Source of the DNA: Brucella anthropi ATCC 49188
GTDB taxonomy: Bacteria; Pseudomonadota; Alphaproteobacteria; Rhizobiales; Rhizobiaceae
DNA: 64,000 bases
Direction of reading: 5' to 3'
Assembly (NCBI RefSeq): GCF_000017405.1
Contig: NC_009668.1
Coordinates: 646,001 to 710,000, forward strand
Under the pieces are notes generated by a model. It did not search any database and had not been told where the DNA came from. It saw only the letters and a list, made by a program, of their open reading frames with translations. Positions within the stretch are counted from its first letter, which is position 1. Each line of letters begins with the position of its first letter. The position numbers and the translations under genes are program-made. Positions 17,322 through 26,239 of this stretch are shown here, one piece after another.

Positions 17322-18248
17322 ATGCTTAATCAGATCAAGGGCCTCCACCACGTGACCTCGCTTGCCGCCGATGCGCGCTCCAATAACCGCTTTTTCACCG
17401 ATACTCTGGGACTGCGCCGCGTCAAGAAGACCGTCAATTTCGACGATCCGAGTGTCTATCATCTCTATTATGGTGATGAACTAGGCACGCCCGGCACTGT
17501 CATGACCTATTTCCCGTTTCCCGGCATGCCGCGCAGTCGCGATGGTACGGGCGAGGTGGGGACGACGGTATTTGCCGTGCCGCAGGGTTCTCTTGGCTTC
17601 TGGAAGGATCGTTTCGAGCAATCCGCCGTCAAGATTGAATCCGACGACGAAGCGTTCGGCGAAAAGCGTATCCATTTCCGTGGACCGGATGGCGACAGTT
17701 TTGCACTGGTTGAAGTGAAGGACGATCCACGTGCGCCGTGGGCACATGAGGGGATTGATGCCGAGCACGCCATCCGTGGCTTTCATTCGGTCTCAATGCG
17801 GCTTCGCGACGAAGGCGCGACCTCGGAACTGCTGAAATATATGGGATATCAGAAGCTCGATGCGAAGGACGGTGTCACCCGGCTCATCATGCCGGAAGGC
17901 AATGGTGCGGGCGTCATCGATCTGGAAACCTTGCCAGCAGTTGGTCGCAACCAGCAGGGTGCCGGTTCCGTGCATCACGTGGCATTCGCCGTCGAAAACC
18001 GCGAGAAGCAGCTGGAGGTGCGCAAGGCGCTGATGGATACGGGCTATCACGTCACACCGGTCATCGACCGCGATTACTTCTGGGCGATCTATTTCCGCAC
18101 GCCGGGCGGCGTGCTGTTCGAGGTGGCGACCAACGAGCCCGGTTTCGACCGCGACGAGGATACGGCCCATCTCGGTGAAGCGCTGAAGCTGCCGGAGCAG
18201 CACCAACATCTGCGTGGCTATCTCGAAGAGCATCTGGACAAGATCTGA
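17322..18248 (+). CDS. Ring-cleaving dioxygenase-type VOC protein (MhqO-like)
   Basis: This 308-residue protein has two tandem vicinal-oxygen-chelate modules (about 5-135 and 150-300). Metal-site candidates are His in GLHHVTSLAAD (start), His in VHHVAFAV (near 222) and Glu in GGVLFEVATNEPGFD (near 269), the last being very typical of MhqO/MhqA/YkcA proteins. Such proteins are linked to detoxification of hydroquinones and related aromatics in Bacillus. ATG 17322 has CAGGAGAG upstream; the frame to 17250 adds nothing domain-like. It forms an operon with an MhqD-like esterase 24 bases later, the same pair known from mhq operons. Confidence 0.88.
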   Translation: MLNQIKGLHHVTSLAADARSNNRFFTDTLGLRRVKKTVNFDDPSVYHLYYGDELGTPGTVMTYFPFPGMPRSRDGTGEVGTTVFAVPQGSLGFWKDRFEQSAVKIESDDEAFGEKRIHFRGPDGDSFALVEVKDDPRAPWAHEGIDAEHAIRGFHSVSMRLRDEGATSELLKYMGYQKLDAKDGVTRLIMPEGNGAGVIDLETLPAVGRNQQGAGSVHHVAFAVENREKQLEVRKALMDTGYHVTPVIDRDYFWAIYFRTPGGVLFEVATNEPGFDRDEDTAHLGEALKLPEQHQHLRGYLEEHLDKI

Positions 18249-18272
18249 AGACGTCGGGACAGGAGATTGAAC

Positions 18273-18878
18273 ATGACAATCCAAACCTATGAGCACCGGC
18301 TGAAGGCCGGTGCGAACGGAGCGCCGCTGTTCATCGTGTTTCACGGTACGGGCGGCGATGAAAACCAGTTTTTCGGTCTGGCGGAACAGCTTTTGCCGGA
18401 AGCGACCATCGTGTCGCCACGCGGTGATGTGTCGGAATATGGCGCTGCGCGCTTCTTCCGCCGCACAGGCGAGGGCGTCTACGATATGGAAGACCTCGCT
18501 CGCGCCACCGACAAGATGGCCGGTTTCATCGCTGGCCTTGTGGCGCAGCACAAGCCATCCGAAGTGATCGGGCTCGGCTATTCCAATGGCGCCAATATCA
18601 TGGCGAACCTGCTGATCGAGAAAGGCAGGGTGTTCGACAAGGCGGCACTTCTGCATCCGCTGGTGCCATTCAGGCCGAAGGACAATCCGGCGCTCGAAGG
18701 CGCGAAAATTCTGATGACTGCCGGGCGGATGGACCCGATCTGTCCGCCGGATCTGACAGAAGCGCTTGCACATTATTTCGAGCGCCAGAAAGCTGATGTC
18801 GAGCTGGTCTGGCATCCGGGCGGGCACGAGTTGCGCCAGACGGAACTGGCCGCCGTTCAGTCACTGCTCCAGAATTAA
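18273..18878 (+). CDS. Alpha/beta hydrolase, phospholipase/carboxylesterase type (MhqD-like)
   Basis: This is a compact 201-residue esterase. The nucleophile elbow is GYSNGAN (near 107-113), followed by Asp in GRMDPICP and His in PGGHEL, giving a complete triad. The oxyanion-loop sequence FHGTGGDENQF near residue 25 is typical of the family. ATG 18273 has a perfect AGGAG at 18261-18265; the upstream TTG at 18267 is less likely. Pairing with an MhqO-like dioxygenase suggests a role in quinone or electrophile stress. Confidence 0.87.
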   Translation: MTIQTYEHRLKAGANGAPLFIVFHGTGGDENQFFGLAEQLLPEATIVSPRGDVSEYGAARFFRRTGEGVYDMEDLARATDKMAGFIAGLVAQHKPSEVIGLGYSNGANIMANLLIEKGRVFDKAALLHPLVPFRPKDNPALEGAKILMTAGRMDPICPPDLTEALAHYFERQKADVELVWHPGGHELRQTELAAVQSLLQN

Positions 18879-18939
18879 GCTCAAAGCCACCGTTCAATTT
18901 TGTACGGCGGCATTATTGTTCTGGCTCTCTTGTAAAAAA

Positions 18940-18968
18940 CAATATACATTATATTTAATTGTATATTG
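18940..18968 (+). promoter_or_regulatory. Operator for the BigR-like repressor
   Basis: CAATATACA (18940-18948) and TGTATATTG (18960-18968) are perfect 9-bp inverted arms around an 11-base AT spacer. The site ends 13 bases before the regulator gene start. An AT-rich long dyad overlapping the promoter is the classic ArsR/SmtB arrangement, so autorepression is likely. Confidence 0.75.
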
Positions 18969-18981
18969 AAAATAGGGTGCC

Positions 18982-19335
18982 ATGATGGATGCGATTTCGG
19001 GCCGAGCGCCAGCCCATGAAAACAAGATGACGCGCACGGAAATGGAGGGGCGGGCAACCGAGGTTGCCGAACTCCTCAAGACGCTGTCGCATCCGGCGCG
19101 GCTTATGCTGGCCTGCACGCTTGCAGAACGGGAATATTCGGTTGGAGAGCTGGAGGAAGCGCTTGGCATTCACCAGCCGACACTGTCGCAGCAGCTGGGC
19201 GTGCTGCGCGAAGCGGGCATTGTCGAAACCCGTCGCGAAGCGAAGCAGATTTTCTACCGGCTGACGGAAGCCAAGGCCGCACAACTCATCGAGGCGCTTT
19301 ACGGCATTTTTTGTGCACCGGAGGAGCGGGCATGA
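18982..19335 (+). CDS. ArsR-family repressor, BigR/SqrR-like sulfide sensor
   Basis: At 117 residues it has the winged-helix core at about 25-100 with recognition helix IHQPTLSQQLGVLREAG. Two cysteines lie where BigR/SqrR sense persulfides: one in RLMLACTLAE (near residue 43) and one in GIFCAPEE (near residue 112). The CxCxxC and DxHxxH metal sites of true ArsR/CzrA proteins are absent. It overlaps the following YeeE-type transporter gene by ATGA. A perfect 29-base dyad lies just upstream. Together this points to a repressor of sulfur uptake or sulfide detoxification. Unlike typical BigR operons no persulfide dioxygenase gene follows. Confidence 0.83.
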   Translation: MMDAISGRAPAHENKMTRTEMEGRATEVAELLKTLSHPARLMLACTLAEREYSVGELEEALGIHQPTLSQQLGVLREAGIVETRREAKQIFYRLTEAKAAQLIEALYGIFCAPEERA

Positions 19336-19742
19336 TCACAACCTATCTGCAATCATTGGCAGGCGGCATGTTGCTCGGTCTTTCCGCAGTCCTGCTGCTT
19401 GTCTTCAATGGGCGCATCGCCGGGATCAGCGGCATCGTCGGGCGGCTTCTGGGCGGCAAACAGGTTCCAGCCAATGCGGTCTTTGTCGTCGGCCTCGTTC
19501 TGGGGCCGATTATCTATGCGGCAATTTATGGTTCCTTTCCCCCGGTCACGATGGCTATGTCCTGGCCCGTCATCGTCGTGGCAGGACTTCTGGTCGGTAT
19601 CGGAACGCGGATGGGATCGGGCTGCACATCCGGTCATGGCATCCTCGGCATGGCGCGGTTTTCCAGGCGTTCGATAGCCGCAACGCTCACCTTTCTTGTA
19701 ACCGGCATCGTGGTGGCCAGCATTTCGGGAGCATTGCTATGA
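19332..19742 (+). CDS. YeeE/YedE-family sulfur transporter, first half
   Basis: The 136-residue membrane protein has four hydrophobic segments and carries GSGCTSGHGILG (Cys near 98), the cysteine motif of YeeE/TsuA thiosulfate channels. It is one half of a transporter that in other species is a single chain (PmpA/PmpB-type split). ATG 19332 overlaps the regulator stop (ATGA), and its own stop overlaps the next start in the same way, so all three are coupled. Confidence 0.83.
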   Translation: MITTYLQSLAGGMLLGLSAVLLLVFNGRIAGISGIVGRLLGGKQVPANAVFVVGLVLGPIIYAAIYGSFPPVTMAMSWPVIVVAGLLVGIGTRMGSGCTSGHGILGMARFSRRSIAATLTFLVTGIVVASISGALL

Positions 19743-20176
19743 AACAGTCGGCATATGCGCGTCTGGCCATGACGCTGCTTGCGGGCGCGATCTTTGGTTT
19801 TGGCCTGTCGCTGTCGGGCATGATCGATCCGTCGCGGGTGACGGGTTTTCTGAATATTACCAGCGGTCACTGGGACCCGAGTCTTGCCTTCGTGCTGGGC
19901 GGTGCCCTCCTGGTGGCTATCCCCGGCGTGATGTTGCAGCGGCGTATGGCGCGGCCGGTGCTGGACCAGTCTTTCCATCTGCCGGAGAATACTGAGATCG
20001 ACCGTCGGTTGATTACCGGTTCTGCCATTTTCGGTGCGGGTTGGGGGCTGGCAGGCTTTTGTCCAGGCCCTGTCGTGTCCGCACTGTCCATGGGGATGCC
20101 GCAGGTATGGCTCTTCGTTGCAATGATGGTTTTGGGAATGATTTTCCACGATCGTATTATGACGAAGTATTCATAG
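19739..20176 (+). CDS. YeeE/DUF6691-family sulfur transporter, second half
   Basis: This 145-residue membrane protein has four helices. The motif GWGLAGFCPGPVVSAL supplies the second conserved cysteine (near 110) of the YeeE pore. FGFGLSLSGMIDPSRVTGFL near residue 20 is the other family signature. It overlaps the first half by 4 bases and is the last gene of the BigR-like operon. It likely imports a reduced sulfur species such as thiosulfate. Confidence 0.83.
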   Translation: MKQSAYARLAMTLLAGAIFGFGLSLSGMIDPSRVTGFLNITSGHWDPSLAFVLGGALLVAIPGVMLQRRMARPVLDQSFHLPENTEIDRRLITGSAIFGAGWGLAGFCPGPVVSALSMGMPQVWLFVAMMVLGMIFHDRIMTKYS

Positions 20177-20315
20177 GAAAATCATTCCGGGCGGCGAAAT
20201 TCCGGACAAAAGGCAGCAGAAGCATTCAAATCTTGAACTCTTTGGTCAAATTACCCTTTTAATAGGGAGATGAATGAGTTAGGCACCCTCTGAATGATCT
20301 TGAGGGAACCGTGCC

Positions 20316-22070
20316 ATGGCTGGATTGCTGAAACGTTTTGCCGGATATTATCGTCCGCATCGTGGGCTGTTCGCGCTGGATTTTACCAGCGCCGTGGCGT
20401 CCGGCCTGCTTGAGCTTGCCTTTCCGGTTGCCGTTACGCTTTTCATCGACAAGCTGTTGCCGACCGGCCAGCTTGGCGTGATCGCCATTGCTGCGGTCGG
20501 CCTGCTGGCCATCTACGTCGTCAATGCCTTCCTGCAGGTTATCGTGACCTATTGGGGGCATATGCTCGGCATCAAGATCGAGACGGAGATGCGCCGCAAG
20601 GCCTTCGATCATCTGCAGAAACTCTCCTTCGGCTTCTTCGATAATCAGAAGACCGGCCATCTTGTGGCGCGACTGACCAAGGATCTGGAAGAGATCGGCG
20701 AAGTGGCGCATCACGGACCGGAAGATGTCTTCATCGCGATCATGACCCTGATCGGCGCCTTCATCCTGATGCTGTGGGTGCATCCGCAGCTTGCGCTGAT
20801 TACCGCCGTCATCGTACCGCTGTCGGCCTATGTCACCGCCCGCTATGGCGGACGCATGACGCACACATGGCACGCGCTTTACCGGCGCGTCGGTGATTTC
20901 AACGCGCGTATCGAGGAGAATGTCGGCGGCATCCGTGTCGTTCAGGCCTTCACGAACGAAGATCATGAACGCCAGCTTTTCGCGGAGAGCAACGACAAGT
21001 ATCTCACCACCAAACTCGCCGCCTACAAGATCATGGCCGCGTCGATGTCTCTGTCCTATCTGTCGATGCGCTTTGTGCAGGTCGTGGTGATGCTGGCAGG
21101 CGCATGGTTCGTGGTGCGCGGCGAACTGACGGCTGGTGGATTTGTCGGCTTCCTGCTGCTGGTGAATGTGTTCTTCCGCCCGATTGAAAAGATCAATTCG
21201 GTCATCGAAACCTATCCGAAAGGCATTGCCGGTTTTCAGCGTTATACGGAGTTTCTCGACACGCGCCCGGATATTGCAGACCGCCCCGGTGCGCAGTCCG
21301 TTGCACGTCTGACCGGCGATATCGAATATCGCGATGTCAGTTTCGGCTATAGTACCGAGCGCCCCATTGTCGACGGTCTCGATATTTCCATTCGTGCTGG
21401 CGAAACGATTGCCTTTGTTGGTCCTTCCGGTGCAGGCAAGACGACGATCTGCTCGCTGCTGCCGCGTTTCTATGATGTGACGAAGGGCGCGATTCTTGCC
21501 GACGGCAGCGACATTCGCGATATGACCCTGAAGTCTCTGCGGTCGAATATCGGTATTGTCAGTCAGGATGTGTTCCTGTTCGCCGGAACGATCCGCGAAA
21601 ACATCGCCTATGGCCGTCTTGATGCGACTGACGCGGAAATCGTCGAGGCCGCGCGCCGCGCGCGGCTTGATGGCGTGATTGCCAATCTGCCGGAAGGCTA
21701 TGACACGGTTATTGGTGAGCGTGGCGTCAAGCTTTCCGGCGGGCAGAAGCAGCGCATGGCCATTGCGCGCATATTCCTGAAGAACCCGCCGATCCTGATC
21801 CTCGATGAGGCGACTTCCGCACTCGATACGGAAACCGAACGTGCCATCCAGCAATCGCTCGCCGAGCTTTCACAGGGGCGCACGACGCTGGTGATCGCAC
21901 ACCGCCTTGCAACCATCGTCAATGCCGACCGCATTCTGGTGGTGGAGGGCGGACGGATCGCCGAACAGGGCAGTCATGCCGAGCTTCTGGCCATGAAGGA
22001 CGGACGCTACAAGCGCCTGCATATTGCGCAGGCCGGGCTGGATCAGGGGCATTATTCAGCGGCGGAATAG
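20316..22070 (+). CDS. ABC exporter, fused permease/ATPase (MsbA type)
   Basis: At 584 residues this is a half-transporter that works as a homodimer in the inner membrane. Six membrane helices lie in residues 15-310. The ATPase domain has Walker A GPSGAGKTT (near 368-376), Q-loop SQDVF, signature LSGGQKQR, Walker B ILILDEATSALD and the H-loop in VIAHRLAT. GAGGG precedes the ATG. It may export a lipid or drug; the family cannot be narrowed. It is separated by 139 bases from the sulfur operon and ends at a strong terminator, so it is probably a single-gene unit. Confidence 0.92.
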   Translation: MAGLLKRFAGYYRPHRGLFALDFTSAVASGLLELAFPVAVTLFIDKLLPTGQLGVIAIAAVGLLAIYVVNAFLQVIVTYWGHMLGIKIETEMRRKAFDHLQKLSFGFFDNQKTGHLVARLTKDLEEIGEVAHHGPEDVFIAIMTLIGAFILMLWVHPQLALITAVIVPLSAYVTARYGGRMTHTWHALYRRVGDFNARIEENVGGIRVVQAFTNEDHERQLFAESNDKYLTTKLAAYKIMAASMSLSYLSMRFVQVVVMLAGAWFVVRGELTAGGFVGFLLLVNVFFRPIEKINSVIETYPKGIAGFQRYTEFLDTRPDIADRPGAQSVARLTGDIEYRDVSFGYSTERPIVDGLDISIRAGETIAFVGPSGAGKTTICSLLPRFYDVTKGAILADGSDIRDMTLKSLRSNIGIVSQDVFLFAGTIRENIAYGRLDATDAEIVEAARRARLDGVIANLPEGYDTVIGERGVKLSGGQKQRMAIARIFLKNPPILILDEATSALDTETERAIQQSLAELSQGRTTLVIAHRLATIVNADRILVVEGGRIAEQGSHAELLAMKDGRYKRLHIAQAGLDQGHYSAAE

Positions 22071-22102
22071 GCTGATCTGCACATCAGGATACGCTTAAGA
22101 AA

Positions 22103-22126
22103 GGCGGCCTTTGGCCGTCTTTTTTA
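22103..22126 (+). terminator. Terminator after the ABC exporter
   Basis: GGCGGCC (22103-22109) pairs with GGCCGTC (with one G-T pair) and is followed by a run of six or more T residues. Confidence 0.8.
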
Positions 22127-22160
22127 TTGTCTGACAACGAGCGGAAGAGTTTCCTTTGAT

Positions 22161-22206
22161 ATCTGATGTATCAGATATTGACATATCAGATTCGCTGTTT
22201 CAGGAT
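22161..22206 (+). promoter_or_regulatory. Promoter and GntR-type operator of the acid-sugar operon
   Basis: ATCTGATGTATCAGAT (22161-22176) is a palindrome with 7-bp perfect arms. It abuts a -35 box TTGACA (22178-22183), and a third half-site, ATATCAGAT, covers 22183-22191. A weak -10 (CAGGAT, 22201-22206) lies 17 bases after the -35. Binding at this dyad would block RNA polymerase. The GntR gene that starts at 22241 is the obvious candidate to bind it. Confidence 0.65.
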
Positions 22207-22240
22207 CGGAGCGTGAATTCAGTGACAAACAGGTGTTGCC

Positions 22241-22906
22241 TTGGGTGATAACGTTTCCCCCCTTTCTCCGATCAAGGTGAAGAGCCTCAGAGACCATGTG
22301 CATGACAATCTGCGGGAGGCGATTATTTCCGGGCGGATCAAGTCCGGCGAAAAGCTGAATGAGAGGCAGCTGGCATCCGATCTGGGCATCAGCACGAGCC
22401 CTTTGAAAGAAGCGCTGCGCCAGCTGGAAGGAGAAGGGCTGGTGCGCACGGAGGCCCGTCGTGGAACGTTCGTCTCGTTCAATGCGCGGCAGGCCGAAGA
22501 GATGACGCTCGCTCGTGCCGCGCTTGAAAGCATCATTGCGCGGCAGGCGGCCAAGCATGGCGGCGAGGAGGCGTTCGGCTTTCTTCGCGCGGTGATTGAA
22601 GAAATGCGGGCGGCGGTCGAGGCAGGCAATGTCGATCAGCTGATCGAGCTGAACGAGAAGTTCCACGACGGCATCCATGAGGCATCGGGATGTGAATATC
22701 TGCGCCGGTTGCAAAATGCACAGCGCATGTACGACCACGCCGCAAGGGTGACTGTTCTGTCGCGCGAGGATGTGCGTCGGCAGTCCTTCAACGAGCATGA
22801 AGCAATCATGAAGGCAATTACGGCACGTAACGGCGATCTGGCTGAGCGTCTGATGCGCGAACACATCGTGAAAGCGGGAGACACGCATATCGAACTGGTC
22901 TTCTGA
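22241..22906 (+). CDS. GntR-family (FCD subfamily) transcriptional regulator
   Basis: This 221-residue regulator has an N-terminal winged helix (about 12-75, ERQLASDLGISTSPLKEALRQLEG) and an all-helical FCD effector domain (about 85-215). In the FCD part, His in EKFHDGIHEASG and His residues in FNEHEAIM and REHIVKAG are likely metal ligands. The start is TTG 22241 with AGGTG 6 bases upstream; an in-frame TGA at 22223 forbids a longer form, and GTG 22277 is the alternative. It is the first gene of the acid-sugar operon (22 bases to the next) and probably represses it until an acid-sugar intermediate binds. Confidence 0.88.
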   Translation: MGDNVSPLSPIKVKSLRDHVHDNLREAIISGRIKSGEKLNERQLASDLGISTSPLKEALRQLEGEGLVRTEARRGTFVSFNARQAEEMTLARAALESIIARQAAKHGGEEAFGFLRAVIEEMRAAVEAGNVDQLIELNEKFHDGIHEASGCEYLRRLQNAQRMYDHAARVTVLSREDVRRQSFNEHEAIMKAITARNGDLAERLMREHIVKAGDTHIELVF

Positions 22907-22927
22907 CCAGTACATTGGGAGGAAATA

Positions 22928-23839
22928 ATGGATCTAGCGGAATACCGCCGGGTGCTTCGGGGCATTTCGGGTGTGCACGCGACTGCCTATGATACAGATG
23001 GTGAAATCGATGACGCGCTGACGGCGAAAATTGTCGAGCGGATCGCCGGCGCCGGTGTGCATAATATTGTTACCGGCGGCAATACGGGCGAGTTCTACAG
23101 CATGACTGTGGATGAGGTCATCCGCTTGCAGGCTATCGCGGTGAAAGCGGCAAATGGCAAGGCTGCAGTGACAGCCGCAGCTGGCCGTTCCGTGCGTGAT
23201 GCGATCAGGATTTCACAAGCAGCACAAGCCGAAGGTGCCGATGGCGTGATGATCCATCATCCGCTTGATCCCTTTGCGGCGCCGCATGCGCAGGTGGATT
23301 ATTTCATTGCGATTGCCGAAGCCATAGACTTGCCAATCGTTGCCTATATCCGTTCGGATCTGATTCCGCTCGATGAAATGGTGCGCCTTGCGACCCATGC
23401 CAAGGTCGCAGGCGTCAAGTTTGCATCGCAAAACACGATGCTCTTCTTCGAATGCTGTCGGGCGACAAAAGGCATGGATGCGACCTGGATCTGCGGCTTG
23501 GCGGAAAGCTGGGCCTTGCCTTTCTATGCCCTTGGTGGCCGCGGCTTTACCTCTGGCCTCGTGAATGTTGCACCGAAGCGTTCGCTGGCGGTCTGGAATG
23601 CGCTGGAAGCGGGAGATTTCGCAAAAGCGCGGGCGGTAGTCGAAAGCATTGCCGATTTCGAGACCATGCGCACCAAGTACCGTAATGGCGCGAACGTGAC
23701 TGTTGTGAAGGAAGCGTTGCAAATTCAGGGGTTTGAGGTCGGAAAAGTGCGACTACCCGGATTGCCACAGCTTGAAGCGAATGATCGCGAGGTGCTCCAG
23801 ACAATCGTCTCGGGCTGGGAGACTGATGGCATTGTCTGA
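22928..23839 (+). CDS. DapA-family (DHDPS/NAL) lyase, probable 2-keto-3-deoxy acid aldolase or dehydratase
   Basis: This 303-residue TIM barrel has the family motif GNTGE (51-55), catalytic Tyr140 (PIVAYIRSD) and Schiff-base Lys164 (AGVKFAS). In an operon with a lactonase and two dehydratases it is more likely a keto-deoxy sugar-acid aldolase or decarboxylating dehydratase than a lysine-pathway enzyme. The residue after Lys (Phe) and the GLAESWALPF segment replace the substrate-specificity residues of true DapA. GGAGG precedes the ATG. Pyruvate is the expected product if it is an aldolase. Confidence 0.85.
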   Translation: MDLAEYRRVLRGISGVHATAYDTDGEIDDALTAKIVERIAGAGVHNIVTGGNTGEFYSMTVDEVIRLQAIAVKAANGKAAVTAAAGRSVRDAIRISQAAQAEGADGVMIHHPLDPFAAPHAQVDYFIAIAEAIDLPIVAYIRSDLIPLDEMVRLATHAKVAGVKFASQNTMLFFECCRATKGMDATWICGLAESWALPFYALGGRGFTSGLVNVAPKRSLAVWNALEAGDFAKARAVVESIADFETMRTKYRNGANVTVVKEALQIQGFEVGKVRLPGLPQLEANDREVLQTIVSGWETDGIV

Positions 23840-23907
23840 CAAATGAAACCCGGCCGTCCTGACAGGGAGAAGAGGGGCGCACCGGAAACCAAAAAGTGGA
23901 GGAGAAC

Positions 23908-25092
23908 ATGAATAAGGGAATTTCACGTCGTACATTCATGGCGGGGGCCGGAATTGCAACTGGCATGGGTATCATGCTGCCGAAAGGCGTATGGGCACAG
24001 TCGGCGAAACTGCCGTCTTCGCCGGTGGCGCTCAACGTCATCGATGCTGCAGGCAATCTTGCTCTGACCCAGCCGATCTTCGACAATTTCGCTGCCGAGC
24101 AGAAAGCGCTGGTTTCGCGCTTTACCTTCAACAAGGCACCGGCGCCGGAACTACCGGGGAAAATCAAGGCGCAACAGCGCGCCAACCGCATCGATATCGA
24201 CATGGTGATCGTCGGGCCGGATGCGCTTTCCGCCGGACTTGCCGATGACATATGGACCGACATCATCGCGTTGCCGGATAACGGCTTGCCGAATCTTCAG
24301 GATATCTATCTTGAACCCGCATGGCGTATGCAGGAAATGTCGAAGGGCAAGGGCGTTGTGGTTTCCTATTATCCATCTGGCCCCCTTCTTGAATATCACC
24401 CCGACAAGGTGAAGACACCGCCCAAGACCGCTGAAGAACTGCTGGCCTGGACGAAGGAAAACCCGAACAAGTTCATCTATGCTCGCCCGGCCAATTCCGG
24501 TCCGGGGCGCACCTTCCTGATGGGGCTTCCCTATCTTCTGGGTGATAGTGATCCGAAGGACCCGGTCAAGGGGTGGGACAAAACCTGGGCCTATCTGAAG
24601 GAGCTGCACAAGAATATTGAATACTACCCGGCAGGTACGGGCGCGCTCATGAAGGAACTGGGTGAAGGCACGCGCGATATGACGGTGACCACCACTGGCT
24701 GGGACATCAATCCGCGTGCGCTCGGTGTGGTGCCGAAGGAAATGGGCGTCAGCAAGCTGGAAGGCTTCCACTGGGTTTGCGATGCGCATTACTTCGCCAT
24801 TCCCAAGGGCGTGTCCGAGGAAAAAATCGCAGTGCTGATGGAGTTCATCAAGTTCTCGCTCAAGCCCGACCAGCAGGCCTATTCCTACGATGCCGGTTAT
24901 TTCTATCCGGGTCCTGCTGTGAAGGACGTCACCATCGAAATGGCGCCGAAGGAAAGCCAGAACATCATCGCGGAGTTTGGCCGTCCGGAGTATGCCGACT
25001 GGATTGCAAATAATCCGATCGAGCTGCCGCTCGAACCGGAGGCGCTGGTCGCTGCATTCCGCCGCTGGGACGAAGAGGTCGCCGCTGGTTGA
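23908..25092 (+). CDS. ABC transporter substrate-binding protein with Tat signal (PotD/AfuA class)
   Basis: This 394-residue periplasmic binding protein has a twin-arginine signal (ISRRTFMAGAGIATG, cleavage near VWAQS). ATG 23908 follows GTGGAGGAG. The mature part has the two-lobe fold of the extracellular solute-binding family 1 proteins linked to PotA-type ATPases. Tat export hints that it folds before export. The catabolic genes around it suggest a sugar acid or its lactone as ligand rather than a polyamine or iron. It is the first of four transporter genes in the middle of the operon. Confidence 0.88.
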   Translation: MNKGISRRTFMAGAGIATGMGIMLPKGVWAQSAKLPSSPVALNVIDAAGNLALTQPIFDNFAAEQKALVSRFTFNKAPAPELPGKIKAQQRANRIDIDMVIVGPDALSAGLADDIWTDIIALPDNGLPNLQDIYLEPAWRMQEMSKGKGVVVSYYPSGPLLEYHPDKVKTPPKTAEELLAWTKENPNKFIYARPANSGPGRTFLMGLPYLLGDSDPKDPVKGWDKTWAYLKELHKNIEYYPAGTGALMKELGEGTRDMTVTTTGWDINPRALGVVPKEMGVSKLEGFHWVCDAHYFAIPKGVSEEKIAVLMEFIKFSLKPDQQAYSYDAGYFYPGPAVKDVTIEMAPKESQNIIAEFGRPEYADWIANNPIELPLEPEALVAAFRRWDEEVAAG

Positions 25093-25162
25093 TTGACCGA
25101 AGGCTGGGTGGTGGGCCGTGAAGGGCTCGCCACTGGCCGCTGATAGTCGCCAATTCTAAATC

Positions 25163-26236
25163 ATGGTGCTTGTGTCAATGTCCTTTCAAGAACTCCGGCT
25201 CGACCGGATGAGCCGATCATTCGGAACTTTCAATGCGCTGAGGGAAATCAACCTCACAATCCGGAAAGGCGAGTTCATCGCACTTCTGGGACCTTCCGGC
25301 TGCGGGAAATCGACGGCTCTCAATTGCATCGCCGGACTTCTCGGCACGACGAGCGGTGGCATCTATATCGATGAACGGCGCGTGGACCAGTTGAAGCCGG
25401 AGGATCGCGGTTTCGGCATGGTGTTCCAGAACTATGCGCTGTTTCCGCATATGAATGTCCTGCAAAATGTCGGGTTCGGTCTCAAGATGCGCGGTCTGGC
25501 AAAAAGCGAAATAGAAAAACGTGCACGCGCTGCATTGGCTTTGGTGCGCCTGCAAGGACAGGAAGAAAAACTGCCGGGACAGCTTTCCGGTGGCCAGCAG
25601 CAGCGCGTGGCAATTGCCCGCGCCATCGTCATCGAGCCGCCGGTGGTTCTCATGGATGAGCCGCTTTCCAATCTCGATGCGAAGTTGCGGCTTGAGATGC
25701 GAGCCGAAATCCGCCGCATCCATAACCAGCTCGGCTCAACGACGATCTATGTGACCCACGATCAAGACGAAGCCCTGTCGCTGGCCGACCGCATCGTGGT
25801 CTTGCGCGACGGTGAAATCCGTCAGGTCGGCAAACCGCACGAGCTTTATGAAGAGCCCCGCTATCGTGATGTCGCCGCCTTCATGGGTTTCCGCAACGCC
25901 TTGCCAGGCAAGGTCGTGCGCGTCGAGAACGGGCAGGCGATCATTTCCGTCGCGGGAAACGAACTCGTTGGCCGTGCGATGGATGGGCTTGAGCCGGGTG
26001 ACGATGCCGTGCTGATGGCACGCGGCGATGATGTCGTGTCCGGTTCGGGTCATCGCAATGACCTGCAGGCGACCGTCGAGACCATCGAATATCGAGGGCG
26101 CGAATATGTCGGTACAGCCCGCACCGAAACCGGGATGGAGCTGATCTTTCATGGGCCGCAGGGCGTGGAGCCCGGCAGTGGTATCGTGTTGGGCGTCGAT
26201 GCTGGTCATGCGCTGGTTTTCCCGGCGGAGGGCTGA
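25163..26236 (+). CDS. ABC transporter ATP-binding protein (PotA/UgpC class)
   Basis: This 357-residue ATPase has Walker [10 protein letters not shown] (near 44-52), Q-loop FQNYALFPH, signature LSGGQQQR, Walker [13 protein letters not shown] and H-loop [13 protein letters not shown]-terminal TOBE domain (about 245-350) follows. It powers the two permeases encoded next. Start ATG 25163 has no strong ribosome site; ATG 25178 is possible and would shorten it by five residues. Confidence 0.93.
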   Translation: MVLVSMSFQELRLDRMSRSFGTFNALREINLTIRKGEFIALLGPSGCGKSTALNCIAGLLGTTSGGIYIDERRVDQLKPEDRGFGMVFQNYALFPHMNVLQNVGFGLKMRGLAKSEIEKRARAALALVRLQGQEEKLPGQLSGGQQQRVAIARAIVIEPPVVLMDEPLSNLDAKLRLEMRAEIRRIHNQLGSTTIYVTHDQDEALSLADRIVVLRDGEIRQVGKPHELYEEPRYRDVAAFMGFRNALPGKVVRVENGQAIISVAGNELVGRAMDGLEPGDDAVLMARGDDVVSGSGHRNDLQATVETIEYRGREYVGTARTETGMELIFHGPQGVEPGSGIVLGVDAGHALVFPAEG

Positions 26237-26239
26237 GCG

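Noticed and set aside
20259..21854. 531-codon open frame on the minus strand
   Set aside because: It lies opposite the ABC exporter, whose motifs are complete; the composition (rich in His, Arg, Asp) is that of a shadow frame.
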